64,000 nucleotides of DNA from Gimesia maris (GCF_008298035.1 NZ_CP042910.1:1384001-1448000), one strand, 5' to 3'. Positions 53,504 through 63,916 are shown, numbered from the stretch's first letter. Program-made: numbers and translations. Notes: a model not told the origin generated them from the letters alone.

Positions 53504-56419
53504 TCAATCCCAGGCGAGCGGGGTTTTCCAGGCGGCTTTCAGTTCATCCAGACTGGCGCTGATCGCGATGCCTCCGTTAGTACCTTTGATTGTGAACTGA
53601 CGTGTGCCAATCACTTCGCCGATTTCAACCAGCGGCAGTTCGCCGAAACACTCATACAAGGCATCGATTTGATCCAGTGGCACTTCCAGCAGAAAACGCG
53701 TATTGCTTTCAGAGAACAGTAAACTGGGAGTAGATAACTCCAGTGCTTCAGGAAGTCTGGTGGGATCCAGTTTCATTCCGTATCCGCCGGCAAATGCCAT
53801 TTCCGCTGCTGCGACTGCCAGACCGCCTTCGCTCAGGTCGTGACAGCTTCTGATTAATTGCTTTTGAATGGCCAGATGCAAAGCTTTGAAGAGTTCCGGC
53901 GCTTCTTCCTTATCAACCTGGGGTACCTGCCCCCCTTCCAGGTCATTCACCAGGGCAAAGTGACTGCCTCCCAGTTCATCGTGTGTTGTGCCCACCATGA
54001 AAATACGATTCCCGGGGGCTTTCACGTCCATCGTAACGGCGTGGCTGACATCGGCAATTTGACCGATGGCACTGATTAACAGCGATGCGGGAATGGCGAC
54101 GGTCTCTTTTTCTCCCTGTTCATTCTCAAAAGAGAATTCGTTATACAGGCTGTCTTTACCGCTGATAAAGGGAGAGCCGTACGCGATCGAGAATTCTTTA
54201 CAGGCCAGGGCAGCTGCGACCAGACTGCCCAGCGTTTCCGGCCGATCTGTATTTCCCCAGCAGAAGTTATCGAGGATCGCGATTTTAGCCGGGTCAGCAC
54301 CGACGGCGACACAATTTCGGATCGCTTCGTCAATCGCAGAAGCCGCCATCCAGTGTGTGTTTAAATCACCATAGCGGGGATTCATGCCACACGAAATCAC
54401 CAGGCCGCGCGTTGAGGTCAGATCGGGGCGAACCACTGCTGCGTCCGATGGACCATCATTTTGAACTCCGACCAGTGGTTTGACCACACTGCCAGCCTGC
54501 ACTTCCTGATCATACTGTCGAATGATCCATTCTTTGCTGCACACATTGAGTGAGCTTAGAATCGATGTCAGATCTTTCGTGTAATTGTCCCGTTGCGGTG
54601 GGGTCAGGGGAGTGAACGCCGGGATCTTGTAAACGGCTTCTCGCACGACAGGAGGACGTCCATCATGCAGAAAGGACATCTCCAGATCCGCCACCACCTG
54701 GTCCTGGTATTTCAAAACCAGGTGACTGGTATCAGTAAATTTTCCAATAACAGAAGCTTCGACTCCTTCGCCGGCACAGATTTTTTCGAAGGCTTCCCAG
54801 TTTTCTGGTGGAACAGCCAGGACCATGCGTTCCTGCGCTTCGGAGATCCAGATTTCTGTATAAGACAGGCCAGCATATTTGAGCGGACATTGATCCAGCC
54901 AGACTTCTGCGCCGGTTTTTTCACCCATTTCGCCGACAGCACTGCTGAATCCGCCGGCGCCACAGTCGGTGATCGCCGAAAACAGTTCTTTGTCTCTTGC
55001 TTCCAGAATGACATCCATCATCATTTTTTCGGTGATTGCATTTCCAATCTGTACCGCACCGCCGGAAAGCATTTCACTTTCTGAAGTCAGTTCTGCAGAA
55101 GAAAAGGTCGCGCCGTGAATACCATCGCGGCCCGTACGACCACCAACAGCGACGATATAGTGTCCCGGTTGTGCCTGCTGCTTTTCCGACTTCCCTACCG
55201 GTAGCATCGCCACATTACCGCAATAGACCAGGGGGTTACCCAGGTACCGTTCGTCAAAATAGACGGCTCCGTTGACGGTGGGAATTCCCATGCGGTTACC
55301 GTAGTCACGTACACCGGACACCACACCGGTCGCGACTGCTTTAGGATGCAGGACACCTGCGGGAAGTTCAGCGTAGGGAATATCCGGGGGAGCGAAGCAG
55401 AACACATCGGTATTGCAGACCGGTCTGCCACCCAGTCCGGTCCCCAGCGGGTCGCGGATGACACCCCCCAGACCTGTATTAGCACCTCCATAAGGTTCCA
55501 GGGCCGAAGGGTGGTTGTGTGTTTCCACTTTAAAGCAGACGTCCTGTTTGTCATCAAAGGTGATGACACCGGCATTATCCGCGAATACGCTCACGCACCA
55601 GTCTTTATCACCCAGCGATTTGCGGATTTCGGTGGTCGCGGCGAAGATGGTTTCTTTCAACATGTTCTCGAAATGCAGATCGCGCTCGCCATCTTTGAAG
55701 TGAATCCGTCCAGCGAGTGTTTTGTGAGAGCAATGCTCACTCCAGGTCTGTGCGATACTTTCCAGTTCAACGTCGGTCGGATCTTTTTTCTGGCTGACGT
55801 AGTAGGCTTTGATGGTTTTCATCTCGGTCAGATTTAAATACAACTGACCTTCCCGGCTGAGTGTTTCCAGCTGTTTATCATTCATCTCACGAATGGGAAT
55901 AGTAACCAGTTCGAAAGTATATTCACTGCCGAGTTTAATACTGTCCATCTGCAGGGGACCACGTACGACATATTCAATGGCTTCGTTCGAAAGTACTTTT
56001 GCAGCCATGCGGTCAATTTCATCAGTGGATGCATCAGAGTTTACCCAGTATTTACGACAGGTGGCGACATTCTCGACAGCCAGACCCAGGTCACGGATCG
56101 CCTCGCGGGCACTGTTGGCGGTATTGTCAGTGACGCCAGGTTTGAACATGACATTCAACAGTGGTTCGGAGTCGGTTGTTTCTGGTGTGCTGCCAGACAG
56201 GATGCGAATCTCAAATGTTTCCACAATCGGGTCTGCCAGCAGGGTGCGGGCGATCGTGTCAATGCCCGTCTGATCCAGATTGCCTTCCAGCAGAAAGGAG
56301 TGGGCGGTCTGGACCGTCCGGATTGAATTTGCACCGAGTACCTGGCATTCTTTCAGAATCCGGGCTCCCTCACGGTCGATCTGATTGTCCGCTGGTTTGA
56401 TTTCGACTTCGCAAAGCAT
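53504..56419 (-). CDS. purL: Phosphoribosylformylglycinamidine synthase PurL without glutaminase domain
   Basis: 971 residues from the ATG at 56419 ([13 protein letters not shown]), which fits the start of relatives better than an in-frame ATG 27 bp upstream. Two PurS-like modules lie at about 1-70 and 85-155 (second: [14 protein letters not shown]), then the linker and the ATP-grasp-like synthase with [28 protein letters not shown] and [11 protein letters not shown]. It converts FGAR to FGAM in purine synthesis using ammonia. The protein ends ([10 protein letters not shown]) where large proteobacterial PurL goes on into its glutaminase, so a separate PurQ is needed. tyrA lies upstream (66-93 bp depending on start). 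Confidence 0.93.
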   Translation of the reverse strand: MLCEVEIKPADNQIDREGARILKECQVLGANSIRTVQTAHSFLLEGNLDQTGIDTIARTLLADPIVETFEIRILSGSTPETTDSEPLLNVMFKPGVTDNTANSAREAIRDLGLAVENVATCRKYWVNSDASTDEIDRMAAKVLSNEAIEYVVRGPLQMDSIKLGSEYTFELVTIPIREMNDKQLETLSREGQLYLNLTEMKTIKAYYVSQKKDPTDVELESIAQTWSEHCSHKTLAGRIHFKDGERDLHFENMLKETIFAATTEIRKSLGDKDWCVSVFADNAGVITFDDKQDVCFKVETHNHPSALEPYGGANTGLGGVIRDPLGTGLGGRPVCNTDVFCFAPPDIPYAELPAGVLHPKAVATGVVSGVRDYGNRMGIPTVNGAVYFDERYLGNPLVYCGNVAMLPVGKSEKQQAQPGHYIVAVGGRTGRDGIHGATFSSAELTSESEMLSGGAVQIGNAITEKMMMDVILEARDKELFSAITDCGAGGFSSAVGEMGEKTGAEVWLDQCPLKYAGLSYTEIWISEAQERMVLAVPPENWEAFEKICAGEGVEASVIGKFTDTSHLVLKYQDQVVADLEMSFLHDGRPPVVREAVYKIPAFTPLTPPQRDNYTKDLTSILSSLNVCSKEWIIRQYDQEVQAGSVVKPLVGVQNDGPSDAAVVRPDLTSTRGLVISCGMNPRYGDLNTHWMAASAIDEAIRNCVAVGADPAKIAILDNFCWGNTDRPETLGSLVAAALACKEFSIAYGSPFISGKDSLYNEFSFENEQGEKETVAIPASLLISAIGQIADVSHAVTMDVKAPGNRIFMVGTTHDELGGSHFALVNDLEGGQVPQVDKEEAPELFKALHLAIQKQLIRSCHDLSEGGLAVAAAEMAFAGGYGMKLDPTRLPEALELSTPSLLFSESNTRFLLEVPLDQIDALYECFGELPLVEIGEVIGTRQFTIKGTNGGIAISASLDELKAAWKTPLAWD

Positions 56420-56512
56420 GTGTTTTCCAGTTACTGTTGATTCCATCGGAATAATGAAAGGTTCGTTATTGTCACTATGGTAGTCAGTCGAAAACCTGAC
56501 CTGTCCAGCTGA

Positions 56513-57388
56513 TTACGGGGCTGAATTTAATGCGTCGTGTTTCTTTTTACCTTCTTCCAGCAATTGCCTGAGACGCTTTTCATCGTGGTTCTGAATCGCA
56601 TCCCGGAACTGCTGTAGAGACTGAGTATATTTATCAAGACTCTTCACAATCGCGTCTCGATTGCTGAATAGAATATCAATCCACAAAGTCGGGTCCCCAC
56701 CGGCAATGCGTGTTGTGTCCCGAAATCCGGTTGAGGTATATCTGGTGTTTTCTGTTGCTAAAGTCGCTGCCAGAGCGGAAGCGACCACATGGGGCAGGTG
56801 GCTGGTTTCCGCCAGAATCAGATCATGTTTCTCTGGAGTTGTCTGCAGCACATGCATACCCAGTGCTTCCCAGAATTGTCTGACTTTGGAAACAGCCTCT
56901 GTCGGCACTGACTCTTCGGGAGTGATCACACACGGGCGATCCTGAAACAGGTTCTGATCTGAGAATTCAAAACCGCTTTTTTCTGATCCGGCCAGGGGAT
57001 GAGAGGCGACAAAAGTGACCTTTCCCGGCAGTGTGCCTTTCAATTGGTCACAGATCTGCTGTTTCGTACTGCCGACATCAGTTATAATCGTACCCGGACG
57101 GCAGTTTTGCGCGACGGTCTGGATAAATTGGACGATATGATTGACAGGTGTGCAAACTATCACAAGGTCTGACTGTGCTGCTGTTTCTGCAATGTTTGTT
57201 GTTCCCCGATCCAGTAATCCAGACTGCTGCGCAGCCCGCATGCGGGAGGGATTTCGGCCTGCGCCGAGGATGGTTTCAGCCAGATTACGCTGTCGAGCAG
57301 CAGCGGCGATGGAACCTCCCAGCAGACCAACGCCAATCACGCCGATCGTCTTGAAGAGGTAGCCATTTTGAGTCGTTGATTCAGTCAT
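56513..57388 (-). CDS. tyrA: Prephenate dehydrogenase
   Basis: 291 residues from the ATG at 57388 (GAGG just upstream); an in-frame start at 57469 would add 27 residues with no family counterpart. The NAD(P)-binding motif is TIGVIGVGLLGGSIA, followed by CTPVNHIVQ, DVGSTKQQI and the catalytic-region ASHPLAGSEKSGFEF. It converts prephenate to 4-hydroxyphenylpyruvate in tyrosine synthesis (an arogenate specificity cannot be excluded). There is no ACT or chorismate mutase domain. It is upstream of purL on the same strand, and the two may share a transcript although the pathways differ. Confidence 0.92.
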   Translation of the reverse strand: MTESTTQNGYLFKTIGVIGVGLLGGSIAAAARQRNLAETILGAGRNPSRMRAAQQSGLLDRGTTNIAETAAQSDLVIVCTPVNHIVQFIQTVAQNCRPGTIITDVGSTKQQICDQLKGTLPGKVTFVASHPLAGSEKSGFEFSDQNLFQDRPCVITPEESVPTEAVSKVRQFWEALGMHVLQTTPEKHDLILAETSHLPHVVASALAATLATENTRYTSTGFRDTTRIAGGDPTLWIDILFSNRDAIVKSLDKYTQSLQQFRDAIQNHDEKRLRQLLEEGKKKHDALNSAP

Positions 57389-57508
57389 GCCTCGTATTGT
57401 AGAAGCCCCGATTCGGGATTTCCAGCGGGCGGACCACAGTATCAACGACCTGTTCCAAAAGTCTGACAAACTTGTAAGTGATTTAATCAGAATCTTTTGT
57501 GTAGAACC

Positions 57509-58792
57509 TCATTTCTTCTCTGCGATTCGATACAGATAACTGTTGGTACGCAGATAAATGCTGCCTTCGCTGACGGCAGGAGATGCATTGAACAGATCCT
57601 CATCCGATTTGATCTCATTTCGAGCCAGTTCGACATATTCAGGCCCGGCTTTCAGCACAATCACACCACTGTCCCGGGTTGTCACGTATAGTTTACCATC
57701 TGCCAGAACGATCGAAGCGTACAGTCTGGCCCCGGTAGGCAGGCGGTTTTTATATACCACTTCGCCATCTTTCGCATTCAGGCAGAAAGCAATTCCCCGA
57801 TCGCTGGCCCAGTACAGATGGCCGTCGTAATACACGGGAGAAGTTACATTGGCTCCCACGTTGACTTCCCAGAGCTTATGAGTTTTCGTGACATCACCTT
57901 TTCCCCCCGGACGAACGGCGATACTGCGGTTGCTGCGACCTCCCAGGCAGTAGAGGATGCCTTCATTCTGCACCACGACCGGCACAACGTAGTCCTGAAT
58001 CCCTTCACAGGTCCAGAGTTTTTTCCCCGTATCAGGATCAAAGCCAAAGATCTGGTTTTTCTGATTGACCACCAGTTCCTGTTTGCCGCCCGGGACATCC
58101 ACAATCGAAGGGGTGGTCCAGGCGCGTACGATCTCTTCTGCTTTCCAGGCGACTTCACCATTACTTTTGTTCAACGCATAGACGGTTGAACTTTCAATGC
58201 TGGCGTTCACAATCACAAGGTCTTTATACAGTATGGGAGACGAAGCAGATCCGAATCCGGCTGTGCCATCTCCGACATTCGCCTGCCATTTCAGTTTTCC
58301 TTTCAGGTCGTAGGCGACAACACCCGATGTTCCAAAAAAGGCATAAACGCCCGTTTCATCACAGGCTGGTGTACCGCTGGCATAACCATGATCGACAATC
58401 CGCTTGGTGATTTTCTGAACTTCATTCAACGGGGAGACTGATTCATCCCACATGATTTCGCCACTATCCCGATTGACGGAGATCACATGCAGCCGCAGAT
58501 CGGAGGGGTTGCCATTGTCTTCTTCAGTCAGTCCATAACCGGTGTAAGAAGTAACGAATACCTGATTGCCGAACAGCACAGGACTGGAAGAACCATGTCC
58601 GGGAAGTTTGGCCTTCCAGACAATATTCTTTTCTGAACTCCATTCAGTGGGAAGTCCCGTTGATTGTGAAACACCATTTCCAGAGGGACCACGGAATTGA
58701 GACCAGTCCGCTGCCTGAGTCTGTTGAAGTACTGAAGTCAGGAAGGCAGCCGTGAGCATCACGGATAGAATGATTCGGATCATATTCAGCAT
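57509..58792 (-). CDS. Secreted PQQ-like beta-propeller repeat protein
   Basis: 427 residues with a signal peptide (IRIILSVMLTAAFLTSVLQQTQA, ATG at 58792). It starts with the planctomycete hallmark WSQFRGPSGNGVS. About seven PQQ/WD-type blades are visible (GFDPDTGKKLWTC, AFCLNAKDGEVVYKNRL, YALNKSNGEVAWKAE). No alcohol dehydrogenase catalytic residues are evident, so it is likely a binding or scaffold protein of the periplasm rather than a quinoprotein. The gap to tyrA is 120 bp and to the DUF1501 gene 141 bp, so it may be transcribed on its own. Confidence 0.88.
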   Translation of the reverse strand: MLNMIRIILSVMLTAAFLTSVLQQTQAADWSQFRGPSGNGVSQSTGLPTEWSSEKNIVWKAKLPGHGSSSPVLFGNQVFVTSYTGYGLTEEDNGNPSDLRLHVISVNRDSGEIMWDESVSPLNEVQKITKRIVDHGYASGTPACDETGVYAFFGTSGVVAYDLKGKLKWQANVGDGTAGFGSASSPILYKDLVIVNASIESSTVYALNKSNGEVAWKAEEIVRAWTTPSIVDVPGGKQELVVNQKNQIFGFDPDTGKKLWTCEGIQDYVVPVVVQNEGILYCLGGRSNRSIAVRPGGKGDVTKTHKLWEVNVGANVTSPVYYDGHLYWASDRGIAFCLNAKDGEVVYKNRLPTGARLYASIVLADGKLYVTTRDSGVIVLKAGPEYVELARNEIKSDEDLFNASPAVSEGSIYLRTNSYLYRIAEKK

Positions 58793-58933
58793 CCAATGGA
58801 TAGAGGGAGGCAGGGTTTTAATGAATAAACAACAAAACCAGAGGCAAGTTTCGAACTGATATCAAATTAGAAAGTTTTATGTGCGCAGGCAAGCAATTTT
58901 CCCTTAGCAGCGCTAAATTGTCCCGCTGCGAAT

Positions 58934-60202
58934 TCAGATCAGTCGGGAAATCGGGGTTCCGTCGCTGAGTGCCAGCGGTCGTCCAATGGGTGAAATGAGT
59001 TCTTTGGTGTAGTCGATTTGCATTTTCTGCAGGATGGTGGAGTACAGGTCCTGGATCCGGACGGGATCGACGGGCTTTTTTTCTTTACCGGTCGGATCCG
59101 TCTCACCCAGTATCAGGTTCCCTTTCAAGCCGCCTCCACCGACAATGCAGGAAAAACCGGTGGGCCAGTGATCGCGTCCATCGAGTGCGTTAATTTTGGG
59201 GGTTCTACCAAATTCACCAATACAGAGTACAATCGTCGAGTCCAACAGATCCCGTGACTTCAGGTCTGTGAGCAAACTGGAAAATGCCGGATCCAGAATC
59301 GCGGCCTGGGTCTGGTGCCCGGTATAGTTATTCGCATGGCTGTCCCAGCCGTTGAGATTCACCTCGATAGAATGTACGCCTTGTTCGACCAGTCTGCGGG
59401 CGACCAGGCAGCCACGACCAAAAGGAGAATCGCCGTAGGCTTTGCGAACTGCTTCGGGTTCTTTTTCAATTTCAAAAGCATTCAGTTGTTCCGAACTCAT
59501 CATGGTCAGAGCACGATCAATGGTGGACTGATGCAGTGTTTTCTGAGTCTGAATGGACCGTCCTCTTCGAAAGGCCTGCGTGACGACGTTCAGGTTTTCG
59601 AGGCGCCGCTCCTGGCGGGGTGCACCGACACTGGCCCGCATGTTTCCGATGTTCCTGCCCGGATCAGGAACGCGGAAAGCATCCAGATGCCCTCCCAGGT
59701 AACCGCCCCGGGCAGGAAACTGTGTATTCCCCATGGAAATATGCTGTGGGATTTCCAGTTGGGGATTGGGCGCCTGATGTGTGATGATTGCACCCAGTGC
59801 GGGATAAACGGTCGTCGGTTCAGGGCGATAACCGGTTTTCAGATATTTGGTCCCGCGTTCGTGGTCGCCTTCTTTAGAGACCATGGAGCGAATCACGGAC
59901 ATTGAATCCAGTTGCTCTGCCAGCAGGGGATACATATCGGAAATCTGCAGGCCGGGAACCACTGTTTTGATCGCTTTGCCTGGACCGCCGATGGTGGTTC
60001 CCGGATGGGGATCCCAGGTTTCCAACTGACTGGGGCCGCCTCCCATCCAGAGAATGATAATCGATTTTCGACGTTCTTTTCCCCGTTTCTCTGCCGCTTT
60101 TAAATCGAATCCAGGCAGCATAAATGAGAGTGTGCTGCCGACGGCGACTTTGCACAGGTCGCGACGGCTGATTTTGCTGGAGATGAGATGGGAATCAAAC
60201 AT
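58934..60202 (-). CDS. Tat-exported DUF1501 protein
   Basis: 422 residues. The N-terminus has a twin-arginine motif (S12-R13-R14-DL) and a short hydrophobic run, indicating Tat export. DUF1501 features are clear: IIILWMGGGPSQLETWDPHPG, ISDMYPLLAEQLDSMSVIRSM, and CIGEFGRTPKINALDGRDHWP. The family belongs to the alkaline phosphatase/sulfatase superfamily and keeps metal-ligand-like Asp/His residues (GRDHWP), but its reaction is unknown. It starts 3 bp after the stop of the DUF1549/DUF1553 gene. This pair is one of the most repeated gene pairs in planctomycete genomes. Confidence 0.92.
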   Translation of the reverse strand: MFDSHLISSKISRRDLCKVAVGSTLSFMLPGFDLKAAEKRGKERRKSIIILWMGGGPSQLETWDPHPGTTIGGPGKAIKTVVPGLQISDMYPLLAEQLDSMSVIRSMVSKEGDHERGTKYLKTGYRPEPTTVYPALGAIITHQAPNPQLEIPQHISMGNTQFPARGGYLGGHLDAFRVPDPGRNIGNMRASVGAPRQERRLENLNVVTQAFRRGRSIQTQKTLHQSTIDRALTMMSSEQLNAFEIEKEPEAVRKAYGDSPFGRGCLVARRLVEQGVHSIEVNLNGWDSHANNYTGHQTQAAILDPAFSSLLTDLKSRDLLDSTIVLCIGEFGRTPKINALDGRDHWPTGFSCIVGGGGLKGNLILGETDPTGKEKKPVDPVRIQDLYSTILQKMQIDYTKELISPIGRPLALSDGTPISRLI

Positions 60203-60205
60203 GGT

Positions 60206-61843
60206 TCAATGGTTCCAGGAAAATTCAGGAGAATTATAAAGAGCCCAGTAGAGGTCTTCGGTGATTTTGACACGCTGCTGTTGATTTGTTGCAGACTGAT
60301 ACTGTTTCAGAAAATAGTCGCGTTCCTCTGAAGTGGGAAGTCGGGTCAGGCAAACCAGGTAGCAGGTTTCAATCCGCTTTTCCGCAGGGACGTCGAGTGA
60401 AGCAATGCGACCGACCGAGTTCAGTGGAGATGCACTGCCGTTATCTTTTGCGAACTCGCCATTCATCCGCAACAGCGCCTGCGGGATCGTACCGGGAAAA
60501 TCATTGAGTTCATCGCTTCCCAGGTCACCATATTCTTTGACAAAATTGAGTTCGGAGAAAAACCGTCGTCCCCGCATAATCAGGTTGGAGTTCTGATCAA
60601 TGGTTTTGAGTGAAGAGGCCTGGAGCATTGAGCCAATGATCTGCTCGGGTCGCAAACGAACGAGTGGAAATAATGCCCAGTTATAGGTGGCAGTATCGAT
60701 CTGGTCTGCCGATTCAGATTCGGATTCAGATGACAGATGAAACGGTCTGGATGCAACAATGATCTGGATCAGCCTTTTGATGTCATATCCGTTTTCGCGG
60801 AAGTCCTGTCCCAGGATATCGAGCAGACCAGGTGGAGATTGGGAGAGATCTGTGGGGGCCGGCAGATCATCAACGGGATCAATATAGGGGATACCAAACA
60901 GTAGACCCCAGACGCGATTTGCTGATGCCCGTTCAAAGCGGCGGTTGTCCAGATGGGTGACCCATTCCGCCAGTCGTTCTCGCAATGTCCCTTCTGCAGG
61001 CAGGCATTCTGTCAGGAAGGGAACGCGGGGCGCGACTTCGCGCTGCTCCAGTGTCATGCGGTCTTCCACTTCATATTTTAATTTCCTGTTCGACCGTACG
61101 CCGAGCACCTGCACTTCAACCTGGCCATAAAAAGCAGTCAGCCCTTCGAAGTCCGATTGCTTCCAGTGATCAAAGGGATGATCGTGACACTGTGCACAAT
61201 CGATTCGCTGACCCAGAAATGCTCGAACAGTGCTGCCGGTCAACTTGGTTCGATCCAGATTACCGTCCGCGACAGCAGAAGTAATAAAATTCGTTTGGGG
61301 GTCACCGGTCCAGAGTCCTTCGCCGGCGATCAGTTTGCGCACCAGTTCGTCGTAAGGAGTATTTTCCTGAATCTGTTCACTGAGCCAGGCTTTAAACCGA
61401 TCGCGGCGGAAAATAATAAACTGTCCCTGGGCAACGCCGACAAACGCGCGGGTGAATCGTTCAGAGAAGTAATCGGCAAAACGACGGTCGGCGAGCAGCT
61501 TTTGTGTCCAGCGTTCCAGACGGTCTGCGCCCTGCATGCTTTCGAACTCACGGATTTCTTCAAGAGAAGGCACGGTGCCGTGCAATGCCAGGGATAGCCT
61601 TCTGAGCTGTGTCAGTTCAGAAACCGTTGACGCCGGAGGTGTCTTTTTCTCTGTCCATTGCTTTTCAAAGAACCGATCGACCTGTTGAACGGTGTCAGTG
61701 AGAGAGTCTGTCTCAACGAAAGTGGGCGGAGGGGAAGTCTTTTCAACCGGGCTGCTGGATGCCCAGGTAACCAGAGTGACAACCAGACCCACAACACAGA
61801 GGGGCAGGCAGACAACTTTCCAGTTAGGGGCATGGGACTTCAT
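60206..61843 (-). CDS. DUF1549/DUF1553 protein with CxxCH motif
   Basis: 545 residues from the ATG at 61843, with GAGA about 8 nt upstream. One N-terminal membrane segment or signal (VVCLPLCVVGLVVTLVTWA) is followed by DUF1549 (about 65-260) and DUF1553 (about 290-535). A CAQCHDHPFDHWKQ motif offers a possible heme c or metal site, as is usual for the family. It lacks the N-terminal planctomycete cytochrome c (PSCyt1) domain that longer relatives carry. It is translationally close to the DUF1501 gene (3 bp). The pair is thought to work together in the periplasm; the reaction is unknown. Confidence 0.92.
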   Translation of the reverse strand: MKSHAPNWKVVCLPLCVVGLVVTLVTWASSSPVEKTSPPPTFVETDSLTDTVQQVDRFFEKQWTEKKTPPASTVSELTQLRRLSLALHGTVPSLEEIREFESMQGADRLERWTQKLLADRRFADYFSERFTRAFVGVAQGQFIIFRRDRFKAWLSEQIQENTPYDELVRKLIAGEGLWTGDPQTNFITSAVADGNLDRTKLTGSTVRAFLGQRIDCAQCHDHPFDHWKQSDFEGLTAFYGQVEVQVLGVRSNRKLKYEVEDRMTLEQREVAPRVPFLTECLPAEGTLRERLAEWVTHLDNRRFERASANRVWGLLFGIPYIDPVDDLPAPTDLSQSPPGLLDILGQDFRENGYDIKRLIQIIVASRPFHLSSESESESADQIDTATYNWALFPLVRLRPEQIIGSMLQASSLKTIDQNSNLIMRGRRFFSELNFVKEYGDLGSDELNDFPGTIPQALLRMNGEFAKDNGSASPLNSVGRIASLDVPAEKRIETCYLVCLTRLPTSEERDYFLKQYQSATNQQQRVKITEDLYWALYNSPEFSWNH

Positions 61844-62246
61844 GGGTTTATCTCGAAATGACCGTATTGTTTTCCTCAAAAGTATGGGAAGAACGAATCT
61901 TCCCGACTGTTAATCATACCAGAGAGGGAATTCGATAGTTTCATTGAATTCTTGAAACTATCGAGTTTTTTCTGAGTATCAATATTACCGGGTCGAAGTT
62001 CCCCAGGGGAAACTTCTCGATTCTGTCAGGAAATTCTGATATAAGTACGACTTAGCTGGTCCCGGTGTGCAGACATGATTTAACAGGGACTTTGAGACGA
62101 TTTGCTGACAGTCCTGAAATCATCTGTCTGGCATTGAACAGCTACAGTGATTGACAGGTGTTAATTTGAAAACGCACGCTGATTCCGGGGATGTCATCAA
62201 TGTTTCTGTGCCCCCCCGAATTCCTGAACATCAGAGGGAGCGGGCT
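61844..62246. promoter_or_regulatory. 403-bp divergent gap with two inverted repeats
   Basis: It lies between the minus-strand DUF1549 gene and the plus-strand membrane protein. TCGATAGTTTCA (61932-61943) and TGAAACTATCGA (61953-61964) form a perfect 12-bp hairpin with a 9-nt loop, followed on the plus strand by a T6 run (61966-61971), the form of an intrinsic terminator. A second inverted repeat, GAAGTTCCCC and GGGGAAACTTC (about 61994-62015), is almost a continuous palindrome. No gene is visible. Confidence 0.5.
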
Positions 62247-63527
62247 ATGAACGAACATACCATCCAGCAGACAGATTCGACCGACCCCTCTGTCGAGAGC
62301 CCCGGTACAGCTTGTGAAATCACTGACTTCCCGGATGAGCCGGCCGGCACGTTAGGCAGCACCACCGAGATTGAACAGTTCTATCCTGATGAAGTTGTGG
62401 GAAACATTTCTCCCTTTCCTCATTTGTTGCGTCACCCTCTCAAAGCTGCTTTCTGGGTGATTCGCATGGTCTTCGGTATTGCCTGCCTGGTATTGTTTCT
62501 GGCGCTCATCGCTGCCGTCCCCATTGTGAATTTTATCGCGCTGGGATATCTGCTGGACGTGGAAGGACGTGTGGCGCGAACCGGTAAGATCCGTCTCGCT
62601 TTTCCTTTACTGGATATTGCCCCGCGACTGGGGATGATTGTGATTGGTGTGGCGCTCTGGTTGATTCCCCTGTTTCTACTGGCGGGAGCTGCCGCGGATG
62701 CGCATCTGATTGATCCCGGCGGAAGCAGTGATCGCAATCTGCACTTGATCAATCGGTTGGCGGCCATTGCGATTGCGGTACATCTCTGTCTGGCATTAGC
62801 ACGCGGCGGGACGTTCTGGTGTTTCGTGCGTCCTCTTAAAAATGCAATCTGGCTATATCGGCAGATCCGCGCCGGAGGCTATCTGGACCGGGCTGCTGGA
62901 CACGTCAGTGGATTTTTTGCTTCGCTGAAACTGGGGAAGAACTTTTCGCTGGGACTGCGTGGTTTTCTGGGGGCTCTCATCTGGTTGATTATCCCCTCGA
63001 CCATGTTTGCTGCTGCCAGTTCACCCGAGGGAGGGCAGAGGGGGGCTGTCGCAGTCACTCTGCTGGGAGGCTTAAGTCTGGTAATTGTACTGGGGTGGTT
63101 GCCTTTGCTGCAGGCACACTTTGCTGCCGAGAACCGTTTTCGTGCCATGTTTGAATTAAAGACCGTCAGACGAAAATTCAAACGTTCTCCCCTGTTATGG
63201 ATGTTGTCGCTGGTTATCGTGTATCTCCTGTCTCTTCCGCTCTACCTGTTTAAGGTAGCAGCTCTGCCACGCGATGCGATCTGGGGAATCACGCTCATCT
63301 TTGTCGCGACGATTTACCCGACAAAAATTCTGCTGGGCTGGGTTTACCATCGGGCTTCTGCAAAAACGAAAAATGCCTGGTTCGGCTGGCGCTGGTTGAG
63401 CCGCACGCTCATCCTGCCGCTGTTGGCAGTCTACGTCTTTATTCTGTTCTTTACCCAGTTTATTGGCGTTCATGGAAACCGGGTTCTAATGGAACATCAT
63501 CTGTTTCTGTTGCCGGTTCCGTTTTAA
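62247..63527 (+). CDS. Polytopic membrane protein (function unknown)
   Basis: 426 residues from the ATG at 62247, with GAGGGAG about 7 nt upstream; an open frame upstream to 62151 lacks a good ribosome site. A polar N-terminus (about 1-65, rich in D/E/S/T/P) is followed by about seven hydrophobic segments. A conserved-looking start FIALGYLLDVEGRVARTGKI and the loop ENRFRAMFELKTVRRKFKRSP are faintly like DUF4013 membrane proteins; this is a weak similarity. No catalytic motif is seen. It is followed by 389 bp without a gene and then by the EF-G-like gene on the same strand. Confidence 0.75.
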   Translation: MNEHTIQQTDSTDPSVESPGTACEITDFPDEPAGTLGSTTEIEQFYPDEVVGNISPFPHLLRHPLKAAFWVIRMVFGIACLVLFLALIAAVPIVNFIALGYLLDVEGRVARTGKIRLAFPLLDIAPRLGMIVIGVALWLIPLFLLAGAAADAHLIDPGGSSDRNLHLINRLAAIAIAVHLCLALARGGTFWCFVRPLKNAIWLYRQIRAGGYLDRAAGHVSGFFASLKLGKNFSLGLRGFLGALIWLIIPSTMFAAASSPEGGQRGAVAVTLLGGLSLVIVLGWLPLLQAHFAAENRFRAMFELKTVRRKFKRSPLLWMLSLVIVYLLSLPLYLFKVAALPRDAIWGITLIFVATIYPTKILLGWVYHRASAKTKNAWFGWRWLSRTLILPLLAVYVFILFFTQFIGVHGNRVLMEHHLFLLPVPF

Positions 63528-63916
63528 TTCTTTTCCTTTCGGCATTTAAATCTTGCTGTCGCCCGGTGTTGTGTCATTCCTGTCAATACAGTTCTCAGCT
63601 TACTTAGAGCCAGGTATCTTTGTTTGCGCGTATACAAGAGCAAATTTCAGAAAATCCTTTCGCCTTTTGAAAATCTCAACTATATGATTCTGTTAGAGGA
63701 ACAACAGGATAAAATAGAGTAAACCACTTGAGATTCATCATCTACCCGTCGCTGAATTGATCCGGATTTCAGACCGGAGTCCGGTTTAAGGATATGCCGG
63801 GAAAAGTTCTTTTTTCCCGGCACACACGTTCGCATCATATCATGGCTCAGCGTGTTGCCTTTAACGGAACGGAGGATAAACGCGCCTGGCCAATTTCTTA
63901 AAAGGCAGGACAAGCG
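63528..63916. promoter_or_regulatory. 389-bp gap with hairpin before the EF-G-like gene
   Basis: No convincing gene is present. A perfect 11-bp inverted repeat, TGCCGGGAAAA (63795-63805) and TTTTCCCGGCA (63812-63822) with a 6-nt loop, lies about 95 bp before the EF-G-like start. It is not followed by a T-run on the plus strand. A smaller repeat ACCGG/CCGGT lies at 63773-63785. Either may be part of the leader of the GTPase mRNA. Confidence 0.4.
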
